From Pseudomonas sp. GM41(2012) (GTDB taxonomy: Bacteria > Pseudomonadota > Gammaproteobacteria > Pseudomonadales > Pseudomonadaceae), in contig NZ_AKJN02000007.1 in the NCBI RefSeq assembly GCF_000282315.2, forward strand, positions 1,329,259-1,393,258: a DNA stretch of 64,000 nucleotides. The letters are read 5' to 3'. Both the position numbers and the translations under genes were made by a program. The notes under the pieces are model-generated. The model was not told the DNA's origin, made no database searches, and saw only the letters and a list, made by a program, of their open reading frames with translations. Positions 1-7,686 of the stretch are shown piece after piece. Numbering within the stretch: the stretch's first letter is position 1; each line of letters begins with the position of its first letter.

Positions 1-1243
1 GGATCTTTTTCACGTCCAGCCACTTGTTCGGGTTCAGTCCTTCCTTGGCCGCCAGTTTGCGCGCGTCATCCAGATGACCGCTGCCAACGTTGTAGGCCGC
101 CAGTGCAAACCATGTGCGATCCGGCTCCTGGATCGACTCATCCAGCTGATCCTTCATGTAGGCCAGGTACTTGGCGCCACCCATGATGCTTTGTTTAGGG
201 TCCAGTCGATTAGACACACCCATGGCCTGCGCAGTGTTCTGGGTCAGCATCATCAGGCCGCGCACGCCAGTCTTCGACGTGACGGCCGCTTGCCATAGCG
301 ATTCCTGATAACCGACCGCGGCCAGCAAGCGCCAATCGACTTTCTCTTTCTTGGCGTACGCCTTGAAGTGCTGTTCGTATTTGGGCAGACGTTGCTGCAA
401 GTGTTGGGCGAAGGTGGTGGCGCCCATGTAACCCAGTACATCGACGTGCCCGTAATAGCGGTCTTTCAGACGCTGCAAGGTGCCGTTTTTCTTCACCTTG
501 TCGAGGTAGTCGTTGATCTCGTTGAGCAAGCTGTTGTCGTCGCCAGCGGCCACCGCCCAGCTCTGGTTGCTGGCGTCACCGAGGTCGAAGGCTACCCGCA
601 CGTTGGGGAAGTAGACCTGGTTCATCGCGACTTCGTTTGAATCGACCAGGGTCAGGTCTATCTGATCTTCATCGACCATCCGCAGCAAGTCGACGACTTC
701 AACGGCGTCGGACTCTTCGTATTCAATGCCGGGATATTTCTTTTTCAGCTCCGCCAATTGCTCGGCGTGGGTGCTGCCCTTGAGCACCATGATCTTCTTG
801 CCCACCAGATCCTTCGCGTCGGTCGGCCGGGATTGGCCGTTGCGATAGATGACCTGCGGGGTGACTTCGAGATAGGAGTGGGAAAACCGCACCTGCTTTT
901 TACGTACTTCGCTGCTGACCAGGCCGGCAGCAGCGATCACCGGGCCGTTGGGCTTGCCCACCTGATTGAACAGGTCGTCGAGGTTGTCGGCGGTTTCGAT
1001 TTTGAGTTCCACCCCCAGATCGTCGGCGAAGCGCTTCACCAGCTCGTATTCGAAGCCGGTTTCACCGTTGCGATCCTGAAAGTAGGTGGCGGGGCTGTTA
1101 CGGGTAACCACCCGCAGCACGCCATCCTCCTTTACGCGCTCCAGCGTGTTGGGTTTATCAACACAGCCACTGAGCACCAGGAAGAGTCCGGTTGCGATCA
1201 GCCATTTGGCGAACCGCGGACGCAAAGCCGTTGGGGAAAACAT
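1..1243 (-). CDS. mltF: Membrane-bound lytic murein transglycosylase F (3' end outside window)
   Basis: MltF cleaves peptidoglycan glycan strands, releasing 1,6-anhydromuropeptides, and is anchored to the outer membrane facing the periplasm. Reading leftward from the ATG at 1243, the product starts with a basic and hydrophobic leader ending in a lipobox-like LVLSGC, then a solute-binding-protein-like domain (VLRVVTRNSPATYFQDRNGE; roughly residues 35-270) and a soluble lytic transglycosylase (SLT) domain with the catalytic glutamate in VGYQESLW and the later AAYNVGSGHLDDARK motif. The C-terminus runs off the left edge, so the gene is partial. It is divergent from purL across a 274-bp gap. The two-domain order is diagnostic for MltF; the lipoprotein leader is inferred from sequence. 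Confidence 0.93.
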   Translation of the reverse strand, partial: MFSPTALRPRFAKWLIATGLFLVLSGCVDKPNTLERVKEDGVLRVVTRNSPATYFQDRNGETGFEYELVKRFADDLGVELKIETADNLDDLFNQVGKPNGPVIAAAGLVSSEVRKKQVRFSHSYLEVTPQVIYRNGQSRPTDAKDLVGKKIMVLKGSTHAEQLAELKKKYPGIEYEESDAVEVVDLLRMVDEDQIDLTLVDSNEVAMNQVYFPNVRVAFDLGDASNQSWAVAAGDDNSLLNEINDYLDKVKKNGTLQRLKDRYYGHVDVLGYMGATTFAQHLQQRLPKYEQHFKAYAKKEKVDWRLLAAVGYQESLWQAAVTSKTGVRGLMMLTQNTAQAMGVSNRLDPKQSIMGGAKYLAYMKDQLDESIQEPDRTWFALAAYNVGSGHLDDARKLAAKEGLNPNKWLDVKKI

Positions 1244-1469
1244 CTGCGCAGTATACGCAAAGGACCACGAGCGCCATATCTCGACAGCGAAGGGCTTGTC
1301 TGCTAGGCAACTGAAAACCGCTCCGGAGCCCGCAGGAATGGGCCCGAGCAGCATTTTGTGACAGAAAAAATATCGCTCGACGTGCGCCTGTTTTATGTCC
1401 GAACACCCGGCCCGACGCCCGGGTGCAGCCGCCCGTACCGTTTCGGGTGATGTCGCGGCCTGTTTAGGC

Positions 1470-1475
1470 TAGAAT
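1470..1475 (+). promoter_or_regulatory. Candidate -10 element for purL
   Basis: TAGAAT lies about 42 bases before the purL ATG, a normal leader length. No convincing -35 is seen 16-18 bases upstream, so this is only a tentative sigma-70 promoter in the mltF-purL divergent region (1244-1517). No PurR-type palindrome was recognised there. Confidence 0.35.
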
Positions 1476-1517
1476 GCACGGCCTCAAAGCACACCCCTTC
1501 CCGAGGCTGTCCCGAAG

Positions 1518-4500
1518 ATGTTGATCCTGCGCGGCGCTCCTGCCCTTTCTGCCTTTCGCCACAGCAAACTCCTTGAGCAACTGAGCCAGAAAGTTCCGGC
1601 TGTCAGTGGCTTGTATGCTGAATTCGCTCACTTCGCCGAAGTTACCGGCGTCCTGACCGGCGACGAACAGCAGGTGCTCGCGCGCCTTCTGAAGTACGGC
1701 CCAAGTGTTCCGGTTCAAGAGCCGACCGGTCGTCTGTTTCTGGTGTTGCCGCGGTTCGGCACCATCTCGCCATGGTCCAGTAAAGCCAGCGACATCGCTC
1801 GCAACTGCGGCCTGACGAAAATCCAGCGCCTGGAGCGCGGTATTGCGTTCTACGTCGCCGGCCAGTTCAGCGACGCCGAAGCGCAGCTGATCTCCGATGC
1901 GCTGCACGACCGCATGACCCAGATCGTCCTCGACAACCTTGAACAAGCAGCCGGCCTGTTCAGCCATGCCGAGCCGAAACCGTTGACCGCAATCGACGTG
2001 CTGGGTGGCGGCCGCGCCGCGCTGGAAAAAGCCAACACCGAGCTGGGCCTGGCCCTGGCCGAAGACGAGATCGACTACCTGGTCAACGCCTTCGTCGGCT
2101 TGAAGCGCAACCCCCACGACATCGAACTGATGATGTTCGCCCAGGCGAACTCCGAGCACTGCCGTCACAAGATCTTCAACGCCAGTTGGGACATCGACGG
2201 TCAGAGCCAGGAAAAAAGCCTGTTCGGCATGATCAAGAACACCTACGTGATGCACAGCGAAGGCGTTCTGTCGGCTTATAAGGACAACGCATCGGTGATC
2301 GTCGGCAACGTCGCCGGTCGTTTCTTCCCGGACCCTGAAACCCGCCAGTACGGCGCGGTGCAGGAACCGGTGCACATCTTGATGAAAGTCGAAACGCACA
2401 ACCACCCGACTGCGATTGCCCCGTTCCCGGGCGCATCCACCGGTTCCGGTGGCGAGATTCGCGACGAAGGCGCAACCGGCCGTGGTGCCAAGCCAAAGGC
2501 TGGCCTGACCGGTTTCACCGTGTCCAACCTGCAAATCCCGGGCTTCGAACAGCCGTGGGAAGTGCCGTACGGCAAGCCTGAGCGCATCGTTACCGCGCTG
2601 GACATCATGATCGAAGGCCCACTGGGTGGCGCCGCGTTCAACAACGAATTCGGTCGTCCGGCCCTGACCGGTTACTTCCGTACCTTCGAACAGTCGATCA
2701 CCACCCCGCGTGGCGACGAAGTTCGCGGTTACCACAAGCCGATCATGCTGGCCGGCGGTATGGGTAACATCCGTGCCGAACACGTGCAGAAAGGCGAGAT
2801 CACCGTTGGCTCCAAGCTGATCGTGCTCGGCGGCCCGGCGATGCTGATCGGCCTGGGCGGCGGCGCGGCTTCCTCCATGGCCACCGGCACCAGCTCGGCA
2901 GACCTGGACTTCGCTTCCGTACAGCGCGAAAACCCGGAAATGGAACGTCGCTGCCAGGAAGTCATCGACCGTTGCTGGCAGTTGGGTGAACACAACCCGA
3001 TCAGCTTCATCCACGACGTCGGCGCGGGCGGTCTGTCCAACGCCTTCCCGGAACTGGTCAACGATGGCAACCGTGGCGGTCGCTTCGAACTGCGCAACAT
3101 TCCAAACGACGAGCCGGGCATGGCCCCGCACGAAATCTGGAGTAACGAATCCCAGGAACGCTATGTTCTGGCGGTCGGCCCGGCTGACTTCGAACGCTTC
3201 CAGGCGATCTGCGAGCGCGAGCGTTGCCCGTTCGCCGTCGTCGGCGAAGCCACTGCCGAGCCGCAACTGACGGTCACCGACAGCCACTTCGGTAACAGCC
3301 CGGTGGACATGCCACTCGAAGTGCTGCTGGGCAAAGCCCCACGCATGCACCGTTCGGCCGTTCGCGAAAATGAAATGGGCGACGATTTCGATCCGTCGAC
3401 CCTGGAGATCGCAGACTGCGTCGAACGCGTTCTGCATCACCCGGCCGTGGCGAGCAAAAGCTTCCTGATCACCATCGGCGACCGCACCATCACCGGCCTC
3501 GTGGCCCGTGATCAGATGGTCGGCCCGTGGCAGGTTCCGGTGGCCGACGTTGCCGTCACCGCCACCAGCTTCGACGTCTACACCGGTGAAGCCATGGCCA
3601 TGGGCGAGCGCACTCCGCTGGCACTGCTGGACGCTCCGGCGTCGGGCCGTATGGCCATCGGCGAAACCCTGACCAACATCGCGGCTTCGCGCATTAACAA
3701 GATCTCCGACATCAAACTGTCGGCGAACTGGATGTCCGCTGCCGGTCACCCGGGTGAAGACGCGCGTCTGTACGACACCGTGAAAGCGGTCGGTATGGAG
3801 TTGTGCCCGGACCTCGGCATCACCATTCCGGTGGGCAAGGACTCCATGTCCATGGCCACGCGCTGGAACGACGAAGGCGTCGACAAGACCGTGACCTCGC
3901 CGATGTCCCTGATCGTGACCGGTTTCGCGCCTGTGGCTGACATCCGTCAGACCCTGACGCCGGAACTGCGCATGGACAAGGGCACCACCGACCTGATCCT
4001 GATCGATCTGGGCCGTGGCCAGAACCGGATGGGCGCCTCGATCCTGGCTCAGGTTCACGGCAAGCTCGGTTCGCAAGCGCCGGACGTCGACGATGCCGAA
4101 GACCTCAAAGCCTTCTTCGCCGTGATCCAGGGCCTCAACGCCGACGGTCACCTGCTGGCTTACCACGACCGTTCCGACGGTGGTCTGTTGACCAGCACCG
4201 TGGAAATGGCCTTCGCCGGCCATTGCGGTCTGAGCCTGAACCTCGACGGTCTGGCAGAGACTTCTGCCGACATCGCCGCGATCCTGTTCAACGAAGAACT
4301 GGGCGCCGTGATCCAGGTTCGCCAGGACGCTACTCCAGACATCCTCGCGCAGTTCAGCGCTGCCGGTCTGGGCGAGTGCGTGTCGGTGATCGGTCAGCCG
4401 ATGAACAACGGCCAGATCAGCATCACCTTCAACGGCGAAACCGTCTTTGAAGGTCAGCGTCGTCTGCTGCAGCGTCAATGGGCTGAGACCAGCTACCAGA

Positions 4501-5414
4501 TCCAGCGGCTGCGTGATAACGCCGACTGCGCCGAACAAGAGTTCGACGTGCTGCTGCAAGAAGACAACCCGGGCCTGAGCGTCAAGCTCAGCTACGACGT
4601 CAACCAGGACGTCGCCGCGCCTTACATCAAGAAAGGCATCCGCCCACAGGTTGCCGTGCTGCGTGAGCAGGGCGTCAACGGTCAGGTGGAAATGGCGGCC
4701 GCGTTCGACCGCGCCGGTTTCAACGCGATCGACGTGCACATGAGCGACATTCTGGCCGGCCGTGTCGACCTGAACGAGTTCAAAGGTCTGGTGGCGTGCG
4801 GTGGTTTCTCCTACGGCGACGTTCTCGGCGCCGGCGAAGGCTGGGCCAAGTCCGCGCTGTTCAACAGCCGCGCTCGCGATGCGTTCCAGGGCTTCTTCGA
4901 ACGTACCGACAGCTTCACCCTCGGCGTGTGCAACGGTTGCCAGATGATGTCCAACTTGCACGAGCTGATCCCGGGCAGCGAGTTCTGGCCGCACTTTGTG
5001 CGTAACCGTTCCGAGCAGTTCGAAGCCCGTGTGGCGATGGTTCAGGTTCAGGAATCGAACTCGATCTTCCTGCAGGGCATGGCCGGTTCGCGTATGCCGA
5101 TCGCTATTGCTCACGGTGAAGGTCATGCCGAGTTCGCCAGCGAAGAAGCGTTGCTGGAAGCTGATCTGTCGGGTTGCGTGGCGATGCGTTTTGTCGACAA
5201 CCACGGCAAGGTCACCGAAAACTACCCGGCCAACCCGAACGGCTCGCCGCGCGGGATCACCGGTTTGACCAGCCGCGACGGTCGCGTGACGATCATGATG
5301 CCGCACCCGGAGCGTGTGTTCCGCGCGGTGCAGAACTCGTGGCGTTCGGAAGACTGGAACGAAGACGCACCTTGGATGCGTATGTTCCGTAATGCGCGGG
5401 TCTGGGTGAACTAA
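1518..5414 (+). CDS. purL: Phosphoribosylformylglycinamidine synthase (FGAM synthetase)
   Basis: Fourth step of de novo purine synthesis: FGAR + ATP + glutamine give FGAM in the cytoplasm. The 1298-residue length is that of the large single-chain proteobacterial enzyme. Domains in order: a PurS-like N-terminal part, a linker, the duplicated AIR-synthase-like ATPase core (NSEHCRHKIF near residue 215; THNHPTAIAPFPGAS near 295) and a C-terminal class I glutamine amidotransferase with GVCNGCQMM (nucleophile Cys1138) and PHPERVF (His1263, Glu1265). The stop codon sits inside a 15-bp imperfect tandem duplication. A 1280-codon open frame on the opposite strand is a compositional shadow. Confidence 0.98.
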   Translation: MLILRGAPALSAFRHSKLLEQLSQKVPAVSGLYAEFAHFAEVTGVLTGDEQQVLARLLKYGPSVPVQEPTGRLFLVLPRFGTISPWSSKASDIARNCGLTKIQRLERGIAFYVAGQFSDAEAQLISDALHDRMTQIVLDNLEQAAGLFSHAEPKPLTAIDVLGGGRAALEKANTELGLALAEDEIDYLVNAFVGLKRNPHDIELMMFAQANSEHCRHKIFNASWDIDGQSQEKSLFGMIKNTYVMHSEGVLSAYKDNASVIVGNVAGRFFPDPETRQYGAVQEPVHILMKVETHNHPTAIAPFPGASTGSGGEIRDEGATGRGAKPKAGLTGFTVSNLQIPGFEQPWEVPYGKPERIVTALDIMIEGPLGGAAFNNEFGRPALTGYFRTFEQSITTPRGDEVRGYHKPIMLAGGMGNIRAEHVQKGEITVGSKLIVLGGPAMLIGLGGGAASSMATGTSSADLDFASVQRENPEMERRCQEVIDRCWQLGEHNPISFIHDVGAGGLSNAFPELVNDGNRGGRFELRNIPNDEPGMAPHEIWSNESQERYVLAVGPADFERFQAICERERCPFAVVGEATAEPQLTVTDSHFGNSPVDMPLEVLLGKAPRMHRSAVRENEMGDDFDPSTLEIADCVERVLHHPAVASKSFLITIGDRTITGLVARDQMVGPWQVPVADVAVTATSFDVYTGEAMAMGERTPLALLDAPASGRMAIGETLTNIAASRINKISDIKLSANWMSAAGHPGEDARLYDTVKAVGMELCPDLGITIPVGKDSMSMATRWNDEGVDKTVTSPMSLIVTGFAPVADIRQTLTPELRMDKGTTDLILIDLGRGQNRMGASILAQVHGKLGSQAPDVDDAEDLKAFFAVIQGLNADGHLLAYHDRSDGGLLTSTVEMAFAGHCGLSLNLDGLAETSADIAAILFNEELGAVIQVRQDATPDILAQFSAAGLGECVSVIGQPMNNGQISITFNGETVFEGQRRLLQRQWAETSYQIQRLRDNADCAEQEFDVLLQEDNPGLSVKLSYDVNQDVAAPYIKKGIRPQVAVLREQGVNGQVEMAAAFDRAGFNAIDVHMSDILAGRVDLNEFKGLVACGGFSYGDVLGAGEGWAKSALFNSRARDAFQGFFERTDSFTLGVCNGCQMMSNLHELIPGSEFWPHFVRNRSEQFEARVAMVQVQESNSIFLQGMAGSRMPIAIAHGEGHAEFASEEALLEADLSGCVAMRFVDNHGKVTENYPANPNGSPRGITGLTSRDGRVTIMMPHPERVFRAVQNSWRSEDWNEDAPWMRMFRNARVWVN

Positions 5415-5433
5415 GAGCGGGTGAACTAAGCGC
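5404..5433 (+). repeat. Short tandem duplication spanning the purL stop codon
   Basis: GGGTGAACTAAG occurs at 5404-5415 and again at 5419-5430, each followed by a near-identical AGC/CGC triplet, so a 15-bp unit is repeated head to tail. The first copy contains the real purL stop; the second repeats the last codons and stop just before the GTG start of the next gene. Confidence 0.9.
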
Positions 5434-5434
5434 T

Positions 5435-5746
5435 GTGTACAAGCTCAGTTTTTTTGTTCCAACCAGTCACGTCGAAGACGTGAAAAGTGCCGTATTCGCC
5501 GCCGGTGGCGGACGGATCGGCGTGTACGACCATTGCGCCTGGCAAGTGCTCGGCCTCGGCCAGTTTCGTCCATTGGATGGCAGTCAGCCGTTCATTGGGG
5601 AAGCGGGGCAGGTCGAGCAGGTTGAGGAATGGAAGGTTGAGCTTGTGGTCAGTGACGAGTTGATTCGGGCGGTGGTGGTGGCTCTGAAGCAGAGTCATCC
5701 CTATGAGACGCCGGCTTATGAGGTGTGGCGGTTGGAGGATTTTTGA
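5435..5746 (+). CDS. Small NIF3-like (YqfO C-terminal type) protein
   Basis: A 103-residue cytoplasmic protein opening with YKLSFFVPTSHVEDVKSAVF and containing GVYDHCAWQVLGLGQFRP and a C-terminal HPYETPAYEVW. This matches the small CutA/PII-like insert domain of NIF3/YqfO proteins, here as a stand-alone protein common in Pseudomonas; its function is not established. The GTG start is chosen because the family N-terminus is M-YKL and nothing in frame lies closer. It begins 20 bases after purL and is probably cotranscribed. A rho-independent terminator follows. Confidence 0.8.
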   Translation: MYKLSFFVPTSHVEDVKSAVFAAGGGRIGVYDHCAWQVLGLGQFRPLDGSQPFIGEAGQVEQVEEWKVELVVSDELIRAVVVALKQSHPYETPAYEVWRLEDF

Positions 5747-5767
5747 TCTGCCTGCCGCTGAATTGAG

Positions 5768-5801
5768 AAACCCGTTGAATTTGCGTTCAGCGGGTTTTTT
5801 G
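5768..5801 (+). terminator. Rho-independent terminator after purL and the NIF3-like gene
   Basis: AAACCCGTTGAA pairs with TTCAGCGGGTTT, closed by a short loop and followed by a run of six T. It lies about 20 bases after the NIF3-like stop. Confidence 0.85.
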
Positions 5802-5831
5802 TTGCCTGAACAAATGAATGCACACACCCCT

Positions 5832-5927
5832 TGTAGGAGCTGTCGAGTGAAACGAGGCTGCGATCTTTTGACCTTGAAAAATCAAAATCAAAAGATCGCA
5901 GCCTCGTTTCACTCGACAGCTCCTACA
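5832..5927. repeat. Perfect 39-bp inverted repeat (REP-like, family A)
   Basis: The left arm 5832-5870 (starting TGTAGGAGCTGTCGAGTG) is the exact reverse complement of the right arm 5889-5927, with an 18-base AT-rich loop. It sits between convergent transcription units (purL side and nagE side). Shorter relatives with the GTAGGAGCTG...GGCTGCGATCTTTT core occur at 13327-13404 and 37327-37402. Confidence 0.92.
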
Positions 5928-5938
5928 GGGGGCGTGGG

Positions 5939-7654
5939 TTAAACCTTGGCACTCACCTCGCTGCGATTCACCAACGCATCCAGCGCATCACTCAAACTCG
6001 ATGCCTTGTCGCCAATCAGTAGATGCCAAATCCCTCCCTCCAACTGACTGACGCCCTGGCAACCCAACGCCTTCAGATCACATTCCGACAACGCCTTGCC
6101 ATCCGCCAGTTGCAATCGAATCCGGGTCATGGCGATGCAATCCATCTGCAACACGTTCTCGCCGCCACCCAAAGCGTTCAGCCATTGCTGTGCTTCTGTA
6201 TTTGCCATCGCCGCAGGTTTCGGTACATCGATCACCGCAGCGGGGGAGGAAATGATCGCGCGCCCCAACGCAGGCATCGCCAAGCGAATCTCATCGGCAA
6301 TGCTGTCCGCCATCGGCCCGACCACCACCTGCAAACTCCCACCCTTGCCCGGACGCACCACCGCCATCGCACCCAGCGCTTTCAACTGCGCATCGTTTGC
6401 CTTGTTGCGATCCACCATGTCCAGCCGCAACCGAGTGGTGCAGGCACCCACGGTGATCAAATTCTGCGCACCACCCAGCGCCTTGATGTAAGCGCCAGCC
6501 CGCTCGCTATCGGCGACGACGACTTTGTCGCCCGTTGGAATGTCTTCACGCCCCGGGGTCTTGAGGTTGAAGCGGCGAATGCAGAAATCGAACACCACGT
6601 AGTAGATCACCGCATACGCCAGCCCCACCGGCACCACCAGCCAGCCATTGGTGGATTTACCCCAGCCGAGAATCATGTCGATAAAGCCACCGGAGAAGGT
6701 AAAGCCGAGGTGGATGTTCAACAGGTTGGTGAGGGCCATCGACAAACCCGTTAGCAGCGCGTGCAGTAAAAAGAGCAGTGGCGCGAGGAACATGAAGGCG
6801 AATTCGACGGGTTCGGTCACGCCGGTGAGGAACGAGGTGAGCGCCATGGACAGGAAGATCCCGCCCATGACTTTGCGCCGTTCCGGCAGGGCGTTGCGGT
6901 ACATCGCCAGGCAGGCGGCGGGCAGGCCGAAGAGCATCATCGGGAACATGCCGGTGGTGAATTGGCCACCCTTGGGGTCGCCGGCAAAGTAGCGCGAAAT
7001 ATCGCCGGTCACGAGGGCGCCCGTGGTCGGGTCGGTGAAATTGCCGAAGACGAACCAGGCCATGTTGTTGATGATGTGATGCAGGCCGGTGACGATCAGC
7101 AGGCGGTTGAGCACGCCGAAAATGAAGGCGCCGATGCTGCCGCTTTCCAGCATCAACACACCGAAGCTGTTGATGCCGTGTTGTATGGGCGGCCAGATCA
7201 AGCCAAAGATGACGCCCAGGCCGACGGCGGCGAACCCGGTGACAATCGGCACGAAGCGCCGGCCGCCGAAGAACGCCAGGTACTCCGGCAGTTTGATGTC
7301 CTTGAAACGGTTGTACAGCGCGCCCGCCATCAAGCCGCTGACGATCCCGGCGAGCATGCCCATGTTGATGCTCGCGTCGAGCACCTTGAGGGTGGAGATC
7401 ATCACTAGGTAGCCAATGACTCCGGCCAGGCCTGCGGTGCCGTTGTTGTCCTTGGCGAAACCGACTGCGATGCCGATGGCGAAGATCATCGCCAGGTTGG
7501 CGAAGATCACCTGGCCGGCGTCATGGATGATCGCGATGTTCAGCAGGTCGGTGTCGCCCAGGCGCAGCAACAGGCCGGCAATCGGCAGGATCGCGATCGG
7601 CAGCATCAGCGCGCGGCCGAGGCGTTGCAGGCCTTCGATGAAGTAGTGGTACAT
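5939..7654 (-). CDS. nagE: N-acetylglucosamine PTS permease, EIIC plus two EIIB-like domains
   Basis: Imports N-acetylglucosamine across the inner membrane and phosphorylates it to GlcNAc-6-P. The 571-residue protein has a glucose-family EIIC membrane domain (about residues 1-365; GLHHIINNMAW near 190 and TGVTEPVEFAFMFL near 277), then an EIIB domain with the phospho-cysteine site GACTTRLRL (Cys405), then a second EIIB-like domain with DCIAMTRIRL (Cys506). No EIIA is attached; that is supplied by the upstream nagF product. A strong SD (CAGGGAGA) precedes the ATG, 32 bases after nagF, so the genes are one operon. The second EIIB copy has an altered motif and may be structural. Confidence 0.93.
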   Translation of the reverse strand: MYHYFIEGLQRLGRALMLPIAILPIAGLLLRLGDTDLLNIAIIHDAGQVIFANLAMIFAIGIAVGFAKDNNGTAGLAGVIGYLVMISTLKVLDASINMGMLAGIVSGLMAGALYNRFKDIKLPEYLAFFGGRRFVPIVTGFAAVGLGVIFGLIWPPIQHGINSFGVLMLESGSIGAFIFGVLNRLLIVTGLHHIINNMAWFVFGNFTDPTTGALVTGDISRYFAGDPKGGQFTTGMFPMMLFGLPAACLAMYRNALPERRKVMGGIFLSMALTSFLTGVTEPVEFAFMFLAPLLFLLHALLTGLSMALTNLLNIHLGFTFSGGFIDMILGWGKSTNGWLVVPVGLAYAVIYYVVFDFCIRRFNLKTPGREDIPTGDKVVVADSERAGAYIKALGGAQNLITVGACTTRLRLDMVDRNKANDAQLKALGAMAVVRPGKGGSLQVVVGPMADSIADEIRLAMPALGRAIISSPAAVIDVPKPAAMANTEAQQWLNALGGGENVLQMDCIAMTRIRLQLADGKALSECDLKALGCQGVSQLEGGIWHLLIGDKASSLSDALDALVNRSEVSAKV

Positions 7655-7686
7655 GGCGTATCTCCCTGGATTTTTGTTCTAGTTGT

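Noticed and set aside
1464..5306. A 1280-codon open frame antisense to purL
   Set aside because: It mirrors the purL codon positions exactly. High third-position G+C in purL removes stop codons from that antisense frame; the translation has no recognisable domain and no SD.
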